Source: Candidatus Woesearchaeota archaeon (GTDB lineage Archaea; Nanobdellota; Nanobdellia; Woesearchaeales; GW2011-AR9). From it: DNA of 48,046 bases. The translations under genes and the position numbers were made by a program. Every line of letters starts with the position of its first letter. Position 1 is the first letter of the stretch. This document shows, in pieces, positions 26,821-36,689 of the stretch. The notes below the pieces were generated by a model. The model worked only from the letters and a program-made list of their open reading frames with translations. It was not told the DNA's origin and made no database searches. The DNA is taken from positions 1 through 48,046 of the forward strand of contig JABHRR010000029.1 in NCBI GenBank assembly GCA_018670095.1. The letters are read 5' to 3'.

Positions 26821-27741
26821 ATGACTGACACACTTGATATCGGATTTTATTTAGCTCCTGGAGCGGAAACTAAAGACACTTATACTGACAAATTATTAGT
26901 TGATGAATCTAACAAAAGAGGACACAATTCTTTTGTTTTTAACAACTTCACTTTCTTTGACAATAAAGCTTATGGTTTAATGAATGATGGCGAATGTTTA
27001 CCATTAACTGATTTGAATGTATTATTTCTAAGAAAAGAAGATATGGATGAAGACGATTTTAAAGATATGAAAAGACTAAGAGAATATTCCGATTTACCAC
27101 CAATGTTAAATGCCCCAGGAATAATTCTGAAAGCTGATAAAAAATATATGGAACCTTTCTCAGAATTCACTCCTGAAACTTATTTTACTACTAGCGTTCA
27201 AGAAGGAATAGAAAAAACTAATTATTTTGGTAAAGCAATTCTAAAACCAATTCAAGGTCGTTCTGGTCAAGGGATAGAATTAGTTGATACTAAAAATCTT
27301 GGCCAAGAAGAATTAAAAGAATTAATTGAAGGAATGATTGCTCAATATCAAGAAATTGTTGTTCAAGATTACGTTCCCGGCGTTGTTCGTGGAGATAAAA
27401 GAGTTTTCGTACTTAACGGAGAACCTATTGGTGCTTTTGTAAGAATGCCACAAGAGGGTAGCCATAAATGTAATATTGGTGCCGGTGGTTCAGCACATCC
27501 TTCAGGGATTACTGATTTAGAAAGAAAAGTAGTTGCTGCAACATCTCCAATAGTAGTTGCTGATGGTGGGATTATTACTGGTTACGATTTCATGTATAAA
27601 GAAGAAACGGGAAATGAAGAAGTCTTAACAGAAATCAATTCCACAGCTGTTGGTGGAGTTTCTCAAATTAATGAATTCCAAGAAGCTGGAGAAATGCCAT
27701 TAGAAGAAATAATCATTGATTATGTTGAAGAATTAGTTTAA
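26821..27741 (+). CDS. ATP-grasp ligase, glutathione synthetase (GshB)-like
   Basis: LNAPGII, KAILKPIQGRSGQGI, VVQDYVPGVVRGDKRVFVLNGEPIGAFVRMP, TEINSTAVGG. Confidence 0.8.
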   Translation: MTDTLDIGFYLAPGAETKDTYTDKLLVDESNKRGHNSFVFNNFTFFDNKAYGLMNDGECLPLTDLNVLFLRKEDMDEDDFKDMKRLREYSDLPPMLNAPGIILKADKKYMEPFSEFTPETYFTTSVQEGIEKTNYFGKAILKPIQGRSGQGIELVDTKNLGQEELKELIEGMIAQYQEIVVQDYVPGVVRGDKRVFVLNGEPIGAFVRMPQEGSHKCNIGAGGSAHPSGITDLERKVVAATSPIVVADGGIITGYDFMYKEETGNEEVLTEINSTAVGGVSQINEFQEAGEMPLEEIIIDYVEELV

Positions 27742-27750
27742 GATAAATTT

Positions 27751-27930
27751 TTACCTATCTTCTCTTCTGTAAGGAGGATCTAAATGTACTGGAGGCAAAC
27801 CAGAAGAAACCCCGTTAATACGATGAGCATATTTCTGAAACTCAACTTTATAATCAATATTTGCAACTGCTTCATCTGCTTCTTTTCTTAATACATCCCC
27901 CCGTGGAGGCATTCTTTGTTCTATTCCCAT
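27751..27930 (-). CDS. Small uncharacterised ORF (59 aa), below the ORF-track cutoff
   Basis: MGIEQRMPPRGDVLRKEADEAVANIDYKVEFQKYAHRINGVSSGLPPVHLDPPYRREDR*. Confidence 0.5.
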   Translation of the reverse strand: MGIEQRMPPRGDVLRKEADEAVANIDYKVEFQKYAHRINGVSSGLPPVHLDPPYRREDR

Positions 27931-27985
27931 GTTTTAAAAAAAATGAAGATTCATTTATATTCTTTTCTAATATTAAGAGGTTATA

Positions 27986-28216
27986 TCAAATCATTCTTAA
28001 TACTTTATCTCTACTTTTACTTCCAGACTTAATCTCTACTTTCAGATTATATTCTTTCTTAAAGAATTTAATAACAGCTTGGTTAGCTTTCCCTTTCTCC
28101 GGAACTGCTTGTAAGTATAATTTCAAGCTTCCGTTTACTTCTTTCAATTCAGTTCTAGAAGCGTTTGGAATCACTTTGATTCTGAGAAGACTGTTCTTAA
28201 TGTGTTTGTTGATCAT
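27986..28216 (-). CDS. DUF167/UPF0235 (YggU-like) protein
   Basis: RIKVIPNASRTEL...VPEKGKANQAVIKFF...SGSKSRDKVLRM. Confidence 0.85.
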   Translation of the reverse strand: MINKHIKNSLLRIKVIPNASRTELKEVNGSLKLYLQAVPEKGKANQAVIKFFKKEYNLKVEIKSGSKSRDKVLRMI

Positions 28217-28247
28217 ATAATTAAAATTATTTTATTGTTTATTAACG

Positions 28248-28574
28248 TTACTCAATAATCTCTGCTTCCCGAAGTAAATAAAGATTAGCTTTCTCATCTA
28301 ATCCCAACTCATATTTCTGATTCTTAAACATTGAGACTAAACTATCGTACTCATCTAACTTTCCCTGATAAAGTACTCGATCTCCTAACAATACTGCAGA
28401 AATATCTTCATCATGTTCAAACATATGATTCCAAACTTGAATTACTTTCAAATTTAAAGAATCGTCAACATATAACCCAGAAACATTTAACTTGAATGAT
28501 TGAGCAGTTCCTGGTTTCTCTTTAAGAAACTGGCTGCCAAAGTTTTCTTTGTAAAACTGATAATCAAGGGCCAT
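28248..28574 (-). CDS. Uncharacterised protein
   Basis: ORF 28248..28634; start moved to MALDYQFYKENFG. Confidence 0.55.
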   Translation of the reverse strand: MALDYQFYKENFGSQFLKEKPGTAQSFKLNVSGLYVDDSLNLKVIQVWNHMFEHDEDISAVLLGDRVLYQGKLDEYDSLVSMFKNQKYELGLDEKANLYLLREAEIIE

Positions 28575-28643
28575 AATTAGTGTGAAACATATATAGAATA
28601 TAAATATTTCTGGGATGGAAAGGTTAATTAGCAAGTAAATTCA

Positions 28644-29909
28644 TTACAAACACATATTCACTTCATCCCAAACTTTATCAACTTCTCCATCAGAATTATA
28701 ATCACAGTATGTTTTAGAATAGATTAAATTCCCTTCTGAATCATATTTATGTTCAACTACTCTTTCAGGATTTCCGTCTCCATCATAATCACTCATTTGT
28801 TGTACAATATTACCATCTGAATCAAATGTATTTTCAGAGGTAAAATCTGCTTTTCCATCTTTGTCATGGTCACAAGTAAATGATTTCAATGTATCATCAT
28901 TGACGTAATCAAATACACACAAACCATTTTTGTCATCAGTTGTTGACTTTACAAGTTTTCCATCAGCACCATATTCATTAACAACAATATTTTCATATTT
29001 ACCATCTTCATCAAGATCAGTTTGATATATTTTTTTAACTAAATCACCATTGGTATTATATTCAAATTCATCTATGTATTCAGCAATCCCGTTTGCATTT
29101 CCATCATGAGTTTTTTTAATAATATTTCCTTGTTGACCAAAATATTTAGCCAGAATCATATCAATTTTGCCATCTTCATCAGAATCAATTTCAAGTATTT
29201 TTTTAACTAAGTTACCATCCTTGTTGTATTTAGATTCTTCTGTTTTTTCAGCAATACCATTTGCATTTTTATCAGAAGTACATTTGATAAGATTACCTTG
29301 AATATCATAATACCAACTAGTGATTTCATCAATTTTGCCATCTTCATCAGAATCAATTTCAAGTATTTTTTTAACTAAGTTACCGTCCTTATTGTATTTA
29401 GATTCTTCTATTTTCTCAGCAATACCATTTGCATTATTATCAGAAGTATATTTTATTAGTTTTCCCTGATCATTAATGTAAAAACCTTCAATAGTATCAA
29501 TTTTTCCATTGAGGCCATTATCAGTATATTCTTTATAATTCCCTTCAGAATCAAAAACATAAATTTTTCCTGCTAATTCACCATTTACTGGTTCAAATTC
29601 AGTATAAATCTGATCTCCTTCAAATTCAAATTCAGGATTCCCATCACCATTGTAGTCACAAGATATTCTTTTGGTATATCCATCATCTAGTTCAAGTTTA
29701 CATTCAATTGTTTGCCCATCCTTTTTTTCAACAGTAATCCATGCCTCATCGGGGTCGCCATCTAGATTATTATCACAACCATAAGAAGTAATTTCTATAT
29801 TTCCCATTGGCAAAGATTGTTCTTTACAATTTAATGGAGTTTGAATAGCCCCACATGAATTTAGTAACATCAGAGATGAAATTACTAAATATTTGATTTT
29901 TTTAATCAT
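28644..29909 (-). CDS. Putative lipoprotein with Ca2+-binding-like DxDxDG repeats
   Basis: Lipobox-like MLLNSC; repeats EIDSDEDGKIDEI / SDNNANGIAEK / DYDGDGNPE. Confidence 0.75.
   Translation of the reverse strand: MIKKIKYLVISSLMLLNSCGAIQTPLNCKEQSLPMGNIEITSYGCDNNLDGDPDEAWITVEKKDGQTIECKLELDDGYTKRISCDYNGDGNPEFEFEGDQIYTEFEPVNGELAGKIYVFDSEGNYKEYTDNGLNGKIDTIEGFYINDQGKLIKYTSDNNANGIAEKIEESKYNKDGNLVKKILEIDSDEDGKIDEITSWYYDIQGNLIKCTSDKNANGIAEKTEESKYNKDGNLVKKILEIDSDEDGKIDMILAKYFGQQGNIIKKTHDGNANGIAEYIDEFEYNTNGDLVKKIYQTDLDEDGKYENIVVNEYGADGKLVKSTTDDKNGLCVFDYVNDDTLKSFTCDHDKDGKADFTSENTFDSDGNIVQQMSDYDGDGNPERVVEHKYDSEGNLIYSKTYCDYNSDGEVDKVWDEVNMCL
29161..29459 (-). repeat. 168-nt (56-aa) tandem coding repeat within the lipoprotein
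   Basis: tcaattttgccatcttcatcagaatcaatttcaagtatttttttaactaagttacc starts at 29161 and again at 29329. Confidence 0.9.
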
Positions 29910-30027
29910 AAAACAAAAAAGACTTAACCACTTATAAACCTTTCTATATTTTACTACTCCTTAATGACACTTAATAAATGGGTTTTTTCTTTCTATTAAA
30001 ATCACTTAATCACTTGTTTCAAAAAGC

Positions 30028-30050
30028 AGAGTAACCTTTAAAAACATTCT
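30028..30050 (+). promoter_or_regulatory. Promoter copy 1 of a 23-bp direct repeat agagtaacctttaaaaacattct
   Basis: Identical to 30576..30598; TTTAAAAA ~30 nt upstream of ATG 30068. Confidence 0.65.
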
Positions 30051-30067
30051 ATCTAAATACACTATCT

Positions 30068-30589
30068 ATGGAAGAAAAAGAATTATTACCTGAACAAATA
30101 ATCACCCTAAATGATTATCCAGTACATAATGAAAGAATCTTAGAATTATATTATAGAATTTATAAAAATGGATGTAGTAAGATTGTACCATTCTGTCCAT
30201 TGATTCATAAGAAGATTGTTTTAACTTTTTTAGATTCAGAATTATTAACTAAATTTAAAGAATTTGAAAGTAACCATCCAAAAGCAGAATACTTTATGTT
30301 AGACGGCAGTCATCGAACAACAGCAGCAACTCTTACTAAATCACCCATTAGAGGTATAATTATTGAAAACGATCAAGATTTAATAAAAGCAAAAAGTATG
30401 ATTGATCAAGGAGATGTTCTCTCAAATGATATTGTAGAAAAGAATATCAAAGAAAATTGTTTAATCTTAAATGACCATTTCAAAGAGAAACCTTTCTTTC
30501 AAACTGTTAAAGAAAAAACTGAACGAATGATTAAAGAGAAGATTATTGCTAAGTATTTGTTTGAGGGTTATTCTGAGAGTAACCTTTAA
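30068..30589 (+). CDS. ParB/sulfiredoxin-fold-like protein
   Basis: YFMLDGSHRTTAATL resembles the ParB-like DGxHR motif. Confidence 0.55.
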   Translation: MEEKELLPEQIITLNDYPVHNERILELYYRIYKNGCSKIVPFCPLIHKKIVLTFLDSELLTKFKEFESNHPKAEYFMLDGSHRTTAATLTKSPIRGIIIENDQDLIKAKSMIDQGDVLSNDIVEKNIKENCLILNDHFKEKPFFQTVKEKTERMIKEKIIAKYLFEGYSESNL

Positions 30590-30598
30590 AAACATTCT
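30576..30598 (+). promoter_or_regulatory. Promoter copy 2 (for leuS), embedded in the 3' end of the upstream CDS
   Basis: Same 23 bp; TTTAAAAA ~31 nt upstream of ATG 30617. Confidence 0.65.
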
Positions 30599-30616
30599 CT
30601 CATTCTCATCCATATT

Positions 30617-33427
30617 ATGGAATGGAACAAAATCCAAGATAAATGGCAAAAGAAGTGGGCAAAAGCAGAACTAGGTAAAGCAGAGACTAATAAGAAGAAA
30701 GAAAAGTTCATGATGATCTTCGCTTACCCAGGCGTTTCAGGATACTTACACGTTGGTCACATGCGAGGTTTTTCCTATACAGATGCTATTTGCCGATATC
30801 AAAGATTGTTAGGTAAAGAAGTTTTATTTCCAGTAGGAACACACGCTTCCGGTAACCAAGCCCTAGGTTTCGCCAACAAAATAAAAAATAATGATGAAAC
30901 TTGGATCTCTTACCTAAAGAATAACGGCTGTCCAAAATCTAAAATTAAAGAACTTACCCCTCCAGAAGCAGTTGTAGAATATTTCAACCAAGTTTATATT
31001 AACGATTACTGGAAAAAGTTTGGTTTTCTTTGCGACTGGGATAGATTCACTTCTACAACAAATCCCGATTATGAAAAGTTTATCCAATGGCAATTTAAAA
31101 AATTGCAACAGAAAGATCTTCTAATTCAAAAACCGTACTTTGCAACTGCTTGTCCAAATTGCGGTCCAGTAGCTGTAGACCCAAGTGAAACAGACATTTC
31201 TAAAGGAGGAACTGCAGAAAAAAATGAATATGTTCTTTTAAAATTCAAATTCAATAACGATTTCTTAATCGCCGCTACTTTAAGACCAGAAACTGTTTTC
31301 GGGCAAACTAATTTGTGGATGAATCCAAAAGCAAAATATGTCCGTGTAGAAGTTGAGGGAGAAAACTGGATTATTAGTAGAGAAGCAGCTGATAAATTAA
31401 AATATCAAAAAGACGATGTTATTTTGAAAGAAGATGTTAACCCAAAAGAGTTCATTGGTAAAACCGCTTTAGCACCAGGAATTAATAAAGAAATTATTGT
31501 TCTTCCTGCAAAGTTCTGCGACCCAGACGTAGGTTCCGGAATTGTAACTTCTGTTCCAGGCGATGCCCCTTACGATTATGTTGCTCTAAAAGAATTGCAA
31601 GAAGATAAAGAAACGATTAAAAAATATAATCTTAACGAAAAAGAAATTCAAAACATTAAACTAATTCCAATTATTAAATCAAAAGGGTACAAAGATTTTC
31701 CTGCTGAAGAAATTGTAAAAAAACTTAACATCACTTCTCTAGATGATCCGAAGTTAGAAGAAGCTACTAAAGAAATCTATAAAGCTGGTTTTCATACTGG
31801 AACTATGACTGACATCTGCGGAAAATTCTCTGGAAAGAGAGTTGAAGAAGCAAAAGAGTTAATGAAAGCAGAAATGTTAGAAAAAAATCAAGCAGATTTA
31901 TTTTACGATTTATCTGAAGAAGTTATTTGCCGGTGCGGTGGAAAAGTTATCATTAAAAGAATTGATGACCAATGGTTTATCAGATATTCTGATCCAGAAT
32001 TAACTGAACGAAGTAAAGAACAAGTTAAAGAAATGAAAATTTATCCTCAAGAGTATCATCATAATTTACCTGCTATCCTGGACTGGTTCTCAGATCGAGC
32101 CTGTGCCAGATTAGGAAATTGGTTAGGAAGCAAATTACCTTTTGACGAACGTTGGATTGTTGAACCAATCAGTGACTCAACTTTGTACCCTGCTTATTAT
32201 ATCGTTTCCAAATGGATTGAAAATAAAACAATTAAAGTTAAAGACCTAACCGAAGAATTTTTTGATTATGTTTTCTTAAACATTGGCGAGGGTAAACCAA
32301 AATGGAAACCAATCAAAGAAGAGTTTGATTACTTTTACCCGTTAGACATTAATCTTGGCGGTAAAGAACATAAAACGGTTCATTTCCCAGTTTTCTTGAT
32401 GAACCACGTTGCTATTCTTCCAGAAGATAAATGGCCCAAGGGAATCTTTGTCAATTGGTGGGTTACTGGCAAGGGAAGTAAAATTTCTAAAAGTAAAGGT
32501 GGCGCAGTTCCAATTCCAGAAGCAGTTGAAAAGTATGGTGTCGATGCAATGCGTCTTTATTATGCCCATATCGGCTCTCCCCATTTAGATGTTATTTGGA
32601 CAGAAGATATTGTCATGAACTATAAAAACTCTTTAGAGAGAGTAATCCTTCTAATTTCAGAACTTAAAAAAGTTGACGGCAAGAAAAAATCTGTTGATGA
32701 CTGGTTAGTTTCTAGAATGAATGAACATCTTAAAAAAATTGCTCATGAAATGGAAGATTATAATCTTCGAGAACTTGCTTCAACAGTTTACTTTACTATT
32801 TACGATGATTTAAAATGGTACATTAGAAGAGGCGGAGAAAATAAAAAAGTTATCGAAGAAACCATTAATACTTGGTTAAAATTAATGAACCCAATTACTC
32901 CCCATATGAGCGAAGAATTAAATGATACAAAAGAATTAGTTTCTTCATCAGAATGGCCAGAAATAGATCAAAATAAAATCAGTCTGAAAGCTAATGCTGG
33001 CGAGCAATTAGTCAGAACAGCAATTGATGGAATGAGAAACGTTTTGAAATTAGCTAAATTAGAAAAAGCTAATAAATATACTTTATTCGTTGCTGAAGAA
33101 TGGCTCTATGAACTTTTTAATCTTGTCTCATCTGAAATTAAAATTACTAGAAACATCGGCGAAATTATGAAAAAAGTTTTGGAAATTGAAAGAATGAAGA
33201 TGAAAGGTAAAGAAATTAGTAAAATCGTGTTAGGTTTAGTTAAAGACGTTTCTAAGATTCCTGCTTTAGTAACTTCACAAATTGAAGAGTATGACATTAT
33301 TATTGAAGCAAAAGATTTTTTGGAAAAAGAATTTAATTGTAAAATTAATGTTGTTAAAGGAGAAGATTCAAAAGAGAATAAAGCGAAATCTGCAATGCCT
33401 GGAAAAGTTGGAATCTTGGTGGAATAA
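30617..33427 (+). CDS. leuS: Leucyl-tRNA synthetase
   Basis: YPGVSGYLHVGHMRGF (HIGH-like), SKISKSKGGAVP (KMSKS-like), archaeal LeuRS layout. Confidence 0.95.
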   Translation: MEWNKIQDKWQKKWAKAELGKAETNKKKEKFMMIFAYPGVSGYLHVGHMRGFSYTDAICRYQRLLGKEVLFPVGTHASGNQALGFANKIKNNDETWISYLKNNGCPKSKIKELTPPEAVVEYFNQVYINDYWKKFGFLCDWDRFTSTTNPDYEKFIQWQFKKLQQKDLLIQKPYFATACPNCGPVAVDPSETDISKGGTAEKNEYVLLKFKFNNDFLIAATLRPETVFGQTNLWMNPKAKYVRVEVEGENWIISREAADKLKYQKDDVILKEDVNPKEFIGKTALAPGINKEIIVLPAKFCDPDVGSGIVTSVPGDAPYDYVALKELQEDKETIKKYNLNEKEIQNIKLIPIIKSKGYKDFPAEEIVKKLNITSLDDPKLEEATKEIYKAGFHTGTMTDICGKFSGKRVEEAKELMKAEMLEKNQADLFYDLSEEVICRCGGKVIIKRIDDQWFIRYSDPELTERSKEQVKEMKIYPQEYHHNLPAILDWFSDRACARLGNWLGSKLPFDERWIVEPISDSTLYPAYYIVSKWIENKTIKVKDLTEEFFDYVFLNIGEGKPKWKPIKEEFDYFYPLDINLGGKEHKTVHFPVFLMNHVAILPEDKWPKGIFVNWWVTGKGSKISKSKGGAVPIPEAVEKYGVDAMRLYYAHIGSPHLDVIWTEDIVMNYKNSLERVILLISELKKVDGKKKSVDDWLVSRMNEHLKKIAHEMEDYNLRELASTVYFTIYDDLKWYIRRGGENKKVIEETINTWLKLMNPITPHMSEELNDTKELVSSSEWPEIDQNKISLKANAGEQLVRTAIDGMRNVLKLAKLEKANKYTLFVAEEWLYELFNLVSSEIKITRNIGEIMKKVLEIERMKMKGKEISKIVLGLVKDVSKIPALVTSQIEEYDIIIEAKDFLEKEFNCKINVVKGEDSKENKAKSAMPGKVGILVE

Positions 33428-33429
33428 AA

Positions 33430-33837
33430 ATGATAGATGAACTTAAATGGATGAAAGAAAGAGTAAAAAAAGCCCAACTATTATTAACATATCCGATTAA
33501 AGAAGAAGGAAAAAGAAAAAAAGAATGGAAACATGTTTTTGACCTAGTACAAAGAGAAGTTGTTTTAGGAACGGGGATTGAACCAACCGGCTTAGACTTT
33601 GCATTTAATTTTAATAAAAAAATCTTATTTTCTGATCTTCATTTTGTAGATGTTATAAAAGTTAACCATGCCATTCTTAAACGAAACGAAAAAGGATATT
33701 ATTCTATTACAGAATTAGAAGGAAAAGTAAAAGTTAATGGTAAAACAATATCACAAGAAACATCATTATTAAATAAAAGCAAGATTCAATTAGGAAAAGT
33801 CAAAGATTTAGAGATACAAATTCTTTACAGTAAATAA
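33430..33837 (+). CDS. Uncharacterised protein, possibly FHA-like C-terminus
   Basis: VKVNGKTISQETSLLNKSKIQLG; weak. Confidence 0.4.
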   Translation: MIDELKWMKERVKKAQLLLTYPIKEEGKRKKEWKHVFDLVQREVVLGTGIEPTGLDFAFNFNKKILFSDLHFVDVIKVNHAILKRNEKGYYSITELEGKVKVNGKTISQETSLLNKSKIQLGKVKDLEIQILYSK

Positions 33838-33861
33838 AATAAAAAGAAAAAAATTAAAAAC

Positions 33862-34290
33862 TTATTCTCCCCAAGCTAAGATTCCCCACATGATAAAGTA
33901 CCAAACCATTCCAACAATAGGAATAAATGTTAATAATACCCACCAACCAGGATGATCTCTTGCTTCACAAATTTTCCATTGCCAGATAATTGTAAATATT
34001 GAAAAAATAATTATTGCAATAAAATAAATCACTTGTCCAACAACAGGAATCCACATAATTAATATTGTTGTTAATAATAAAACCGGCCACCAATGCATTT
34101 TTGCCAATCTTGCCATCAATACCATATTACCTACAGGTATCCATGCTAACCACGGTTGCGGATCATTTAATCTTTTTGCTACCGCCATTAAAGCCAACGC
34201 AACATATACATAAAAAGCGATCCCAAATAATAATAATACTCCTATCATTGCGCCTAATATAGCTGTTAATCCCATCAAATCATTTGCCAT
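33862..34290 (-). CDS. Polytopic membrane protein (DUF5684-like)
   Basis: Four hydrophobic segments; RLNDPQPWLAWIPVGNMVLMARLA. Confidence 0.65.
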   Translation of the reverse strand: MANDLMGLTAILGAMIGVLLLFGIAFYVYVALALMAVAKRLNDPQPWLAWIPVGNMVLMARLAKMHWWPVLLLTTILIMWIPVVGQVIYFIAIIIFSIFTIIWQWKICEARDHPGWWVLLTFIPIVGMVWYFIMWGILAWGE

Positions 34291-34393
34291 TATATCATAT
34301 CACCTCAAATTTTATTAAGAATAAGTAAATAATTTAGCTATTTAAATGTTTGGAAATTATAAAAAATTGAAAAAAAGAAAAAAAAAGAATTAA

Positions 34394-34648
34394 TTATTGC
34401 GAATCTTGATAAACATGGACCATAGTTACGATTGCCCAAATCCACATTGCAAATGCTAATGGAAATCCAATCAATACAAACATTAAAGGAAAACTAATTA
34501 GAGTAAATACTAATTGAATTATTCCCGCAGTCCTATATTTTGGTCCTGCAATAATTGCCCATAATCCAGGTAATACGCCCAATATAGTTAAGATTAATCC
34601 TACAATTGCTAAAGTACTATCCGGTTTCACCGTCTTATTTTTTGCCAT
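34394..34648 (-). CDS. Small membrane protein
   Basis: Two or three hydrophobic segments; ORF plus upstream AGGAGGT SD. Confidence 0.6.
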   Translation of the reverse strand: MAKNKTVKPDSTLAIVGLILTILGVLPGLWAIIAGPKYRTAGIIQLVFTLISFPLMFVLIGFPLAFAMWIWAIVTMVHVYQDSQ

Positions 34649-34765
34649 CTTATTTTACCTCCTTTTAGTTGTTTTAATTATTGTGAATATAATCATATTA
34701 TCAGCATATTTAAAGTTTTGTTTTTCGTTAAGTTTATTAATACCAAAAAAATAACTACAATTACA

Positions 34766-35281
34766 ATGAAAAAGAAAGAAATTATTATTGCGATTACAAT
34801 TGCCATCATTTTTGCTTTATTTGTAGGGTATGGCATTGAAGTATTTGATCCTAGTCCAGACCATGATGACTTTTGTCCAGAAAAACTTTATGATATAGAT
34901 AATGAAGAAAAATGTTTAACAGCAAGTGGAACTTGGGGTACTAATTCTAATAAACCAAGAGTTCCAGTAAAAGAATATGAGGCAATAGAAGAAGAGTTCT
35001 GTTCACCAGCAAAAGAATGTTATGATGAATTTGATACAGCTAGAACTAAACATGATAAAATCGTTTTTATTGTTAGTATCATTGTCGGTTTAATGGCAAT
35101 CTTTACCGGTGTACTTCTAAAGAAAGATGCAGCAAGTACAGGAATCTTAAGTGGTGGAGTTTTGTTGATTATCTACGGAACAATTAGATACTGGCAACAT
35201 GCTAATGATACTTTAAAGTTTATCTTGTTAGGAATTGTTTTGGCAGTATTAATTTGGATTGCTTACAAGAAACTGAAGTAA
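34766..35281 (+). CDS. Membrane protein
   Basis: Start moved to MKKKEIIIAITIAIIFALFVGYG; further TM segments at the C-term. Confidence 0.6.
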   Translation: MKKKEIIIAITIAIIFALFVGYGIEVFDPSPDHDDFCPEKLYDIDNEEKCLTASGTWGTNSNKPRVPVKEYEAIEEEFCSPAKECYDEFDTARTKHDKIVFIVSIIVGLMAIFTGVLLKKDAASTGILSGGVLLIIYGTIRYWQHANDTLKFILLGIVLAVLIWIAYKKLK

Positions 35282-35284
35282 ACA

Positions 35285-35737
35285 ATGAAACAAATACCGC
35301 TAAAAGTAAAAGAGTTAAACAAAGAGATTGAGCTTTATGGAATTAGTTATCATAAGAAAGATCATGCAGTTATCGTTGAAGATGAAAAGTATAAACTGAT
35401 TCTGGTGAATAAAAAGCCAGAATTCTTTTATTATGAGAATAAAATAGTTCCTACATTAAAACTCTTACAAGAAAAAGATGTTCTTAAAAAAATTACTGTG
35501 GATATGGGTGCAATCAAATTCGTTGTTAACGGCGCAGACATTATGCGACCAGGCATTGTTGAAATTGAAGATAATATTAACCAAAACGATTTCATTATGA
35601 TAATTGATGTCAATAATAAGAAACCATTAGCTGTGGGAATCGCTTTACTAAATTCAGAAGAGATGCGTTCTGCTACTGGTGGGAAAGTTATTAAGAATAT
35701 CCATTTCGTTGGTGATGAACTCTGGAGATGGGAATGA
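35285..35737 (+). CDS. PUA-domain protein (MCT-1/DUF1947-like)
   Basis: IKFVVNGADIMRPGIVEIEDNINQNDFIMIIDVNNKKPLAVGIALLNSEEM. Confidence 0.82.
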   Translation: MKQIPLKVKELNKEIELYGISYHKKDHAVIVEDEKYKLILVNKKPEFFYYENKIVPTLKLLQEKDVLKKITVDMGAIKFVVNGADIMRPGIVEIEDNINQNDFIMIIDVNNKKPLAVGIALLNSEEMRSATGGKVIKNIHFVGDELWRWE

Positions 35738-36066
35738 TAACTAATAAAACCACCAACAAAATAATCAGCAATAAAGAATCTGTTTGTAACAACGTTTTCT
35801 CACAAACATTAGGGTTAATGTTTTCCAAAAGAAAAAATTTGATCATGGTTTTCAATAAAGAAAGAAATATTTCTTTGCACAACTTCTTTGTCTTTTATCC
35901 AATCAATGTTTTAGTACTAAATGAAAATAAAAAAGTAATTGAAATCAAAAATAACTTCCGACCATTTACATTCTGGAATTCTAAAAACAAAGGAAAGTAT
36001 CTAATTGAATTAGGTAAAGACGAATCAAAGAATAAAGTTAAAGTAAATGATTTGTTAGAATTTTAA
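35728..36066 (+). CDS. DUF192-family protein
   Basis: LIMVFNKERNISLHNFFVFYPINVLVLNENKKVIEIKNNFRPFTFW. Confidence 0.7.
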   Translation: MGMITNKTTNKIISNKESVCNNVFSQTLGLMFSKRKNLIMVFNKERNISLHNFFVFYPINVLVLNENKKVIEIKNNFRPFTFWNSKNKGKYLIELGKDESKNKVKVNDLLEF

Positions 36067-36067
36067 A

Positions 36068-36637
36068 TTAATTATAATTAGCACTAGCATTCTCAGAACG
36101 CCCTTCTGCAACTTTTGCTAAAGATTCATATTTCTCTTTAATTTCTCCTTCAGCACCTGCAGCCATTTCTTGAAAATATTCTTTGATAACATTTTCCGTT
36201 TCTGCTTCAGATTTGTAACCGGCAGCGTGAGCAAATTCGTGTGCTAAAACATATTCGGTAGTAGCTTCATCACTCAACCCATACATCTCCGCCATTTCAG
36301 AAATTCTTTCAGTAAAAGGTTTTCCATTATAGTTGCTGAGGATAACTCCTTCAATTCCATCATGTAAAACCGCTGCCACCACATTTTCCCCTAAATCCCC
36401 TGAACCATATTCTCTAATATTAATTTTATCTTTACCTTTAGCATCAAGATAATCCATTAATGATGTGCCTTCTTCAGAAGAAAGATAATTACTAACTAAC
36501 TCTTCCATCTTTTTAGCTTCATCAATATGCTCATAAGGTTGGTCGCTAGAATGAAGATTGATTTTTTTATTATCATCAACTGTTGCCATACCCATTGCGT
36601 ACATTTCTAATTGAGACCTTTCTGCATACATAAACAA
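36068..36637 (-). CDS. Zincin-like protein with HEFAH motif
   Basis: YVLAHEFAHAAGYKSEAETE. Confidence 0.6.
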   Translation of the reverse strand: MFMYAERSQLEMYAMGMATVDDNKKINLHSSDQPYEHIDEAKKMEELVSNYLSSEEGTSLMDYLDAKGKDKINIREYGSGDLGENVVAAVLHDGIEGVILSNYNGKPFTERISEMAEMYGLSDEATTEYVLAHEFAHAAGYKSEAETENVIKEYFQEMAAGAEGEIKEKYESLAKVAEGRSENASANYN

Positions 36638-36689
36638 TAAGAAGTAAAACTAGTTTAAAATATTTCCCTAAGAAAGTGGGACATAAATG

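Noticed and set aside
27861-28220. 119-aa plus-strand ORF
   Set aside because: Antisense to the DUF167 gene and a small minus ORF; translation is low-complexity hydrophobic.
33106-33477. 123-aa minus-strand ORF
   Set aside because: Antisense to the leuS 3' end.
34065-34262. 65-aa plus-strand ORF
   Set aside because: Antisense to the polytopic membrane protein gene.
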